Shown here piece after piece: positions 60,360 to 64,000 of a stretch of 64,000 nt of DNA. Under the pieces are notes generated by a model that did no database searches, had not been told where the DNA came from, and was given only the letters and a program-made list of their open reading frames with translations. How positions within the stretch are numbered: the stretch's first letter is position 1; each line of letters opens with the position of its first letter. The DNA is from Candidatus Ecksteinia adelgidicola (lineage in GTDB: Bacteria; Pseudomonadota; Gammaproteobacteria; Enterobacterales; Enterobacteriaceae): the NCBI GenBank assembly GCA_020541345.1, contig CP045239.1, positions 1 to 64,000 of the forward strand. The letters are read 5' to 3'. The translations under genes were made by a program, and so were the position numbers.

Positions 60360-61813
60360 GCGAACCTCTAATATGAAAAAATAAAAATATATATTTAAGT
60401 ATATGTTTATTAAAAATAATTTGATTTGTAATTATTATTCTATTTGATTTGTAACTATCATTTTATGAAAATAATATAATTTGTATACTGTTATTTTATT
60501 TATTGTTAAATGTATACTGATAACAATTATCAATTTTTAAAACTTAATTTATCTTAACAAGAAAACTATTATATCTTTATACTTTCATTATTTTTAATTA
60601 AAAGTATTTACAATTAAAAGTATTTACATTAATAATAACAAAATGCATTAAAAGTTTAAATATTTTTTAACTATCTTCTTGTTATTAAGTGGTATAAATT
60701 TACCTTATTTTTTAAGCAAGTTAATACAATTTTATAAAATATAACAATGTAATAATTTTTATTAAATTTGCAAAATATAATTAAAAAAACATTTTTTTAA
60801 AATTAAATAACCAATATAATAATACTAAATTTATAAATTAAAAACGTATTAATTAAAAATTATATATTTTAATAACAATTTTTTGTAATATTTAATCATT
60901 TTATTTTTTAATTTAGTACGTATTCAATACATATTTAATATTTGTAAATTTAACGTTTTTTAATAAAGATTTTGATTTTAAAAAAACGTTTACATAAATT
61001 TATAACGAAATATTTCTATACAACTATCTAACGAAATATTTTTATATAACTAATATATTACGATTTATAATTTTGTAAAAAAATTAAATGTATATACAAT
61101 TATTTTAAAAAATTTTGTTACTAAAAGAATAAAATTTTTTAAAAATTATTTTTAGATATAAAAAAACTCTAAGTTAAAAACAATTTTATTCATTTTATAT
61201 AATAAATAATATTTATTGCATATCTTTAATATTGTACATCAAAAAATTAGTCTAACAATTAATATAGTCTAACAAAACAACAATCATATTTATAAATATA
61301 ATGTATATATTTCAATAAATTATGTCAAAAATTTAGTATTCTTCTAAATTATGTATCATAACTCTGCTTATTATCTAATTATATATTATAATACTGCTTA
61401 GTGGTTTTAAAACCTTATTAGTTTTTAAAAACATTGAAAATAAAAGCACTATTATTATTAATATAAGTATTTTATAACACTATTACATTACTATTACTAT
61501 TATATTACTATATATCACTTTATCTTTGTACATTTTTTTTTAAAAGCTATTTGTTTTATTCATATTATAAGATTTAATGTTATATTGATAACGCATATAT
61601 TTTATATTATGGTATCTTAATATTTAATAATATCACTTATATTTATTTAATAAAATAAATTATTTATTATATAATGAAAGTTAGTAACATATGTCAATTT
61701 ATAATAATAACATACGTCAATTGATAGTAAATAAATAATTTTTATAAACATCTTTCTTATAAAGAAACCTGTATTTATAATATATATTTAATTTTTTATT
61801 AATAGGAAATTTT
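60360..61813. other. AT-rich gap at the usual place of rsgA
   Basis: About 1.45 kb between psd(-) and orn(+). E. coli has rsgA (350 residues) here on the psd strand. The length fits a dead rsgA, but the reading is too eroded: no G-motif (GxSGVGKS) or zinc motif can be found, so I do not call a pseudogene. Short duplications of aattaaaagtatttac occur near 60596-60630. Confidence 0.4.
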
Positions 61814-62359
61814 GTGAAAAAAGATGAAGAAAATCTGATTTGGATTGATCTTGAAATGACTGGACTAAACCCAATATATAATCGTATTATTGAAATTGCT
61901 ACATTAATTACTGATAAAAATCTTAATATCTTAGCTGAAGGACCAGTTATCGCTATACATCAATCTAATAAACAATTAAAACTAATGGATAAATGGAATA
62001 AACTAATTCATACTAGTAACGGATTAATAAAACGTGTTCAAGTTAGTACTGAAAATGAGCACACTGCTGAAATAGCGACTCTTTCATTTCTTCAAAAATG
62101 GGTGCCAATGGGAAAATCTCCCATTTGTGGTAATAGTATAGGACAAGATCGTCGGTTTCTTTTTCAATATATGCCTATATTAGAAACTTATTTTCATTAT
62201 CGATCTTTAGATGTTAGTACTTTAAACGAATTATCATTGCGATGGAAACCAGAAATTCTTAATAACCTTAAAAAAAAAAATACACATCAAGCTATGGTTG
62301 ACATATATTCATCTATTGATGAATTAGCATATTATCGTAAACATTTTATTCAATTATAA
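61814..62359 (+). CDS. orn: oligoribonuclease
   Basis: 3'-5' exonuclease that clears 2-5-nt RNA fragments, essential in E. coli. 181 residues. GTG start with aggaaa (61803-61808). DEDDh catalytic residues: D12 and E14 in WIDLEMTG, D in SIGQDRRF, H and D in [11 protein letters not shown]. An in-frame 11-A tract at 62270-62280 encodes NLKKKN and leaves the frame intact in this sequence. Divergent neighbour of psd, as in E. coli with rsgA removed. Confidence 0.97.
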   Translation: MKKDEENLIWIDLEMTGLNPIYNRIIEIATLITDKNLNILAEGPVIAIHQSNKQLKLMDKWNKLIHTSNGLIKRVQVSTENEHTAEIATLSFLQKWVPMGKSPICGNSIGQDRRFLFQYMPILETYFHYRSLDVSTLNELSLRWKPEILNNLKKKNTHQAMVDIYSSIDELAYYRKHFIQL

Positions 62360-64000
62360 TTTTTTAGTATTGTGTAAAATAATTTCTTGTAGCTTAATAT
62401 TTTATCTAATATTTATTATATATAATTTCAATATGTTTTAAAAATTTTTTCTAAAAATATTTATCTTACAATATTGTTTATCATGCTATTTTTTTTTATT
62501 AAATAACTCACTTAATATTTTATTAAAAAATTTTGAAATGTATTTATATTGTAGTAATATCTTTTAAAAAAAATGTATAATACTTGAATACATTGTATAT
62601 AAAATTATAAAAATATTTTAATTTATCTTTATATGAAGATATGACTTTACATATAAAATATATTTTTGATCTTAAAAATGTATTTTAGTAATTAAAATAT
62701 TCTACAATTATATTTAACAAATTATATTTAATAAATTTAAAATTGATTTCTATGTTTTAAAAAAACATAAAACTAAAAAATTTTTGTATTGATTCATATA
62801 ATTCTTTCGTTCTATATTTAATAATAATTAAGAATATTATAATATAAAAATTTTATTTTTTAGACATAAAGTAGTAATTTCGATTTAAGCTAAATATTTT
62901 AAAAATATAACATGCTAAGTACTCTTGCTTTAATAATATAAAGTTGTTAATAAGATTAAATAAATAATTTTTATTTATATAATTTTTATTTATATAATTA
63001 TTTTAAAAAATAAATGTAATTTACAGTTATTAAACTATAAAAAACTTATAATAAATTGTGCTCTAACTTACTGCTATAGATTTATTTAGTTAATTAATTA
63101 ATAATTAGTTAATATATAGTTAATCATCAATGTAATCTTAATCATATTAATAATTTGTAACAAAATATTTACTATTTTTTAATAGTTTATTAAATTATTC
63201 TTTTTAAAAAAAGAATAATTTTTATAAATCGCTTTTAACGTAAGAATATATTATTTAATTTTATAAAAAATAAAATTTATATTACAATTTTTAAAATAAA
63301 TATAAATATAATTTATATGTTTATCTTAATAAAAATATTTTTTAGTTTTATAGTAACATTTTAATTAATATAATATTCATATCATTGTTAAAATAATTAA
63401 AATTATAAAATAAAAAATATACAACAATTAAACAATTTTTATTTATCAGATAAATTATTATAAATAGTTTAAAAAAAATTTAAAAATATTTTTAAAAAAT
63501 GTTATTAAATAATATAATTATTTTACAAAATTTTATTTAAAGTTAAAAATAAATTTAAACTAATATATTTAAAAAATCAATGTTTGTACTTTCAATATTA
63601 ATAATTTGCTCTCTTATGTATGTTTTTTTATTTAATTATAGGTATCACCTTCTTGATATTGATAGTATAAATACATTTTTTAATTTATTTTTTATTAGTA
63701 CAATAGTAAATAAAAAATAATTAATTTTTTTTAATTTGATTAACATTATAATATTTGAAATATTTCTTTATATTTTAACTGTATATTAATTTATTTTTTT
63801 ATTTTTTATTTTTTTTATGGTCTTTATAGTGATTTTATAAGTTTATTTAATTAAAAAACAACTAAGACATATTAAACATTTTTAAGAACTAAAATATGTA
63901 ATATTTATAAAATATTAAACGTTAATAAAATTGATATAACAATTATGCATAAATATTATTTTTATTACTTTTAAAAACAGAAAAATAACTAATGTTTATT
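62360..64000. other. AT-rich region to the window end
   Basis: About 1.6 kb with no ORF or homology on either strand. E. coli has tRNA-Gly genes and queG after orn; no cloverleaf is seen here. A small GC-richer patch at 63640-63660 (ggtatcaccttcttg) is unexplained. Confidence 0.4.

Overview
The window looks like part of the reduced, very AT-rich chromosome of an insect-type bacterial endosymbiont of the Gammaproteobacteria, order Enterobacterales. Almost every protein lines up end to end with an E. coli or Serratia homologue. Several gene neighbourhoods are still enterobacterial: rpsU-dnaG-rpoD, murI-rrn, aroA-cmk-rpsA, aroF-tyrA, rluD/bamD, csrA-serV-argV and epmA/mscM-psd/orn. The separate (unfused) trpG is the Serratia/Yersinia/Sodalis type, not the E. 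coli trpGD fusion. I cannot name the genus. A 16S/23S search would settle it.

Summing the features gives only about 33 kb of coding or RNA sequence in 64 kb. The rest is very AT-rich sequence with few ORFs, short tandem duplications and palindromes. At least one stretch is a recognisable gene ghost (serC, directly upstream of aroA). lpxH is broken by a single-base deletion in a poly-A run, at a sequence identical to the dnaX slippery heptamer. This is a genome in which inactivated genes have rotted in place and have not been cut out.

Layout. 0.7-4.7 kb: macromolecular synthesis operon (S21, primase, sigma-70). 5.6-10.9 kb: one complete rRNA operon on the minus strand (promoter, boxA, 16S, tRNA-Glu, boxA, 23S, 5S), with murI immediately upstream. 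13.3-19.1 kb: serC ghost, aroA, cmk, rpsA on the minus strand. 20.4-28.6 kb: brnQ, ycaO, tyrA, aroF. 31.4-43.5 kb: gpmA, gshB, tRNA-Arg(UCU), cysS, folD, frameshifted lpxH, rluD, bamD. 45.8-51.6 kb: tRNA-Phe, trpE-trpG, csrA, tRNA-Ser(GCU), tRNA-Arg(ACG). 55.0-62.4 kb: epmA, mscM, psd, orn.

Together the genes keep core information processing (primase, sigma factor, S1, S21, CysRS, RluD, Orn, EpmA, YcaO), a Gram-negative envelope (MurI, BamD, Psd, MscM, possibly LpxH), glycolysis/C1/redox functions (GpmA, FolD, GshB), and a chorismate-centred amino-acid programme (AroF, AroA, TyrA, TrpE, TrpG). The last group suggests supply of tyrosine or its keto acid, and of anthranilate/tryptophan, to a partner. 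None of the five tRNA genes encodes the 3' CCA end. I found no phage, insertion sequence, CRISPR array or toxin system. The notable biology here is decay, and how decayed genes may be bypassed, and not an accessory system.
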